Below are positions 62,790-64,000 of a stretch of DNA of 64,000 nt, one piece after another. The stretch is from the NCBI GenBank assembly GCA_951799445.1, contig OX637294.1, forward strand, positions 23,833,452 through 23,897,451. The letters are read 5' to 3'. Source of the stretch: Pseudisothecium myosuroides. Taxonomy: Eukaryota; Streptophyta; Bryopsida; Hypnales; Lembophyllaceae. The position numbers and the translations under genes were made by a program. Under the pieces are notes generated by a model. That model was given only the letters and a program-made list of their open reading frames with translations, was not told where the DNA came from and searched no databases. Position 1 is the first letter of the stretch. Each line of letters opens with the position of its first letter.

Positions 62790-64000
62790 TTTTTTTTTTT
62801 TTTTTTTTTGATAACAAATGGAAACCATTGTATTAAGTGAAAAAAGTAACCGCCAAGCCAAAGGCTGGACAAATGAAGAGAAAATGAGCAAATGAAGAGA
62901 AGATGAGCAGCAAAAAGAAATGAGAACTAAGAGAACAAACAAAGAGGAGGACCCTCTTTATTCCACCTAATAGAGTAACCGATCCTAGTAGAAAGAACTG
63001 GAGATTGTAACCAAATACTAGAGAACTTGGTCCAAATCCTATCAGAATGTTGAGGACTACGTTTAGAAGCAAGGTCTATCTTAAGAGTAGCAGCCCGTCC
63101 TGAGTCAAGGAGGGCACTCCAAAGAGATGTGTGGAGAAGGACGGTAGGCCAACGATCTTGGGCAAAAACCATATGATTGCGCATGATCCAGCATAGCCAT
63201 AAGGCAGCACCACGAATAATAGACCATATCGTGTGTACTCTATGGAACAATCTAGGTGTAGGAGTCCCAAAAATACATTGGATGGCATCCAATCTCTGGT
63301 GAGGGCCTAAAACTGGAGACGTGCCACGGATATGATGCATCATTGATAGTGCATAGTCCCAAATTTCTTGGGATCTCGAGCACTCAAAGAACCTATGTAT
63401 AGGTGTCTCTATGACAAGAGAGTTGCAACAAACACAATTCGCATCAATTCTTGGAGCAATTTGAGCCCGCCATGAGTTAACAGCAACGGCATTATGCCAA
63501 ATTGACCAAATGAATGCCGCGTCCTTTTGAGGGCAGACTTTGATCCAAATATCTCTCCAACATGGGACATAGGAATCCGGAAGGAGGGTGGACCATTTCG
63601 CTGCTATGGGACGCTTCAGCTGGGTTGAGGTTGTAAGTAACTTACGACCAAGGGCAGCCGTATACTCTATGAGTGGTTTGCCATTGGACCATTTCCATCG
63701 CCCTGGATCATACTGAAGAGACTGAATAGGACCTGAGAACAAGAGCTTGGGTGGACGTCTTCTTCCATTCTTAACTTGGACAATACGAATTCTCCGCACA
63801 ACGCCTCTATAAACCGAGGCAACTGCTACATTTGGAAGGAGAGATAACTGTCTAGAGTGGATGCCCACGGTGGCACGAGTAGAATCACCTCTCAAAGAAA
63901 TATCTTGAATTTGGGAACCGAAGAGCATAGGATTGGATTCAAACACCAACCATGTGATCTCTGGAAGTGCGTCATCAGGCAAGGAGTAGAGGCCGGCCCA
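62790..64000 (-). CDS. LINE reverse-transcriptase ORF, C-terminal part with zinc-binding domain (runs off window)
   Basis: This is a non-LTR retrotransposon on the minus strand. The 20-nt T run at 62790-62809 is its poly-A tail, and the ORF occupies 64000-62927, open at the window edge (about 357 codons). Catalytic reverse-transcriptase motifs are expected upstream, outside the window. Visible here is a plant-type RVT zinc-binding (zf-RVT) domain: FIWSIWHNAVAVNSWRAQI, then the Cys-Cys-His-Cys cluster in CVCCNS and HRFFEC, followed by LWLCWIMRNHMVFAQDRWP, which is typical of the region after this domain. The frame is uninterrupted over the visible part, so it may be a young copy. It inserted into the downstream copy of the segmental duplication. 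Confidence 0.85.

Noticed and set aside
1..64000. CRISPR array, tRNA or rRNA genes
   Set aside because: No regularly spaced identical repeats with unique spacers, no rRNA blocks and no convincing tRNA cloverleaf were seen. The organism is eukaryotic.

Overview
The window looks like repeat-rich nuclear DNA of a plant-lineage (streptophyte) eukaryote. The coding pieces are split by GT-AG introns, there are no operons, and most of the sequence is AT-rich intergenic DNA. The LINE carries a plant-type RVT zinc-binding domain, CACTA and Tourist-like elements are present, and a GH3-family gene remnant is recognisable. I cannot name the species. The dispersed repeats would fit a bryophyte, lycophyte, fern or charophyte alga, but that is inference.

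Only three protein-coding stretches can be supported. (1) 34768-36743 (+) is a 5'-truncated GH3 acyl-acid-amido synthetase pseudogene: two exons, a clean intron and two in-frame stop codons. (2) 54435-58269 (+) is a multi-exon gene for an acidic, charged, partly coiled-coil protein that I do not recognise. Its last intron, last exon and 3' flank are duplicated 2.9 kb downstream at about 60461-62789. (3) 62790-64000 (-) is the 3' part of a LINE that runs off the window; a second, decayed copy of this LINE lies at 11065-12390.

The rest is layered mobile DNA. 0-2 kb: TTAA-flanked repeat copies. 2.7-3.4 kb: a Tourist-like MITE and a small A-tailed retroposon. 4-4.8 kb: a long-TIR element. 6.5-10.7 kb: a TTAA-family fragment and a 2-kb repeat interrupted by a 1.6-kb CACTA element that itself contains another MITE. 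11-14.9 kb: LINE, TIR element, TTAA-family copies. 16-20 kb: more TTAA-family copies and a GC-rich insertion. 20.6-25.7 kb: tandem repeat arrays with a CACTA MITE. 26-36 kb: a MITE family with one copy inside the GH3 intron. 38-47 kb: several foldback elements. 48.7-49.7 kb: a short TTAA element. 50.2-51.6 kb: a 1.4-kb near-perfect hairpin. 51.6-53.3 kb: a GC-rich block upstream of gene 2.

The most informative observations concern mobile-DNA biology. The first is an abundant family of 0.5-1 kb elements flanked by TTAA with CCCCTAAAGG ends, which resembles piggyBac or Sola3 target choice. The second is a diverged tandem duplication with a block of about 405 bp of perfect identity. The third is that the same duplication supplies empty sites dating three insertions (two different MITEs and a LINE), one of which appears to have inserted without any target-site duplication. 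I see no convincing new enzymatic or defence system.
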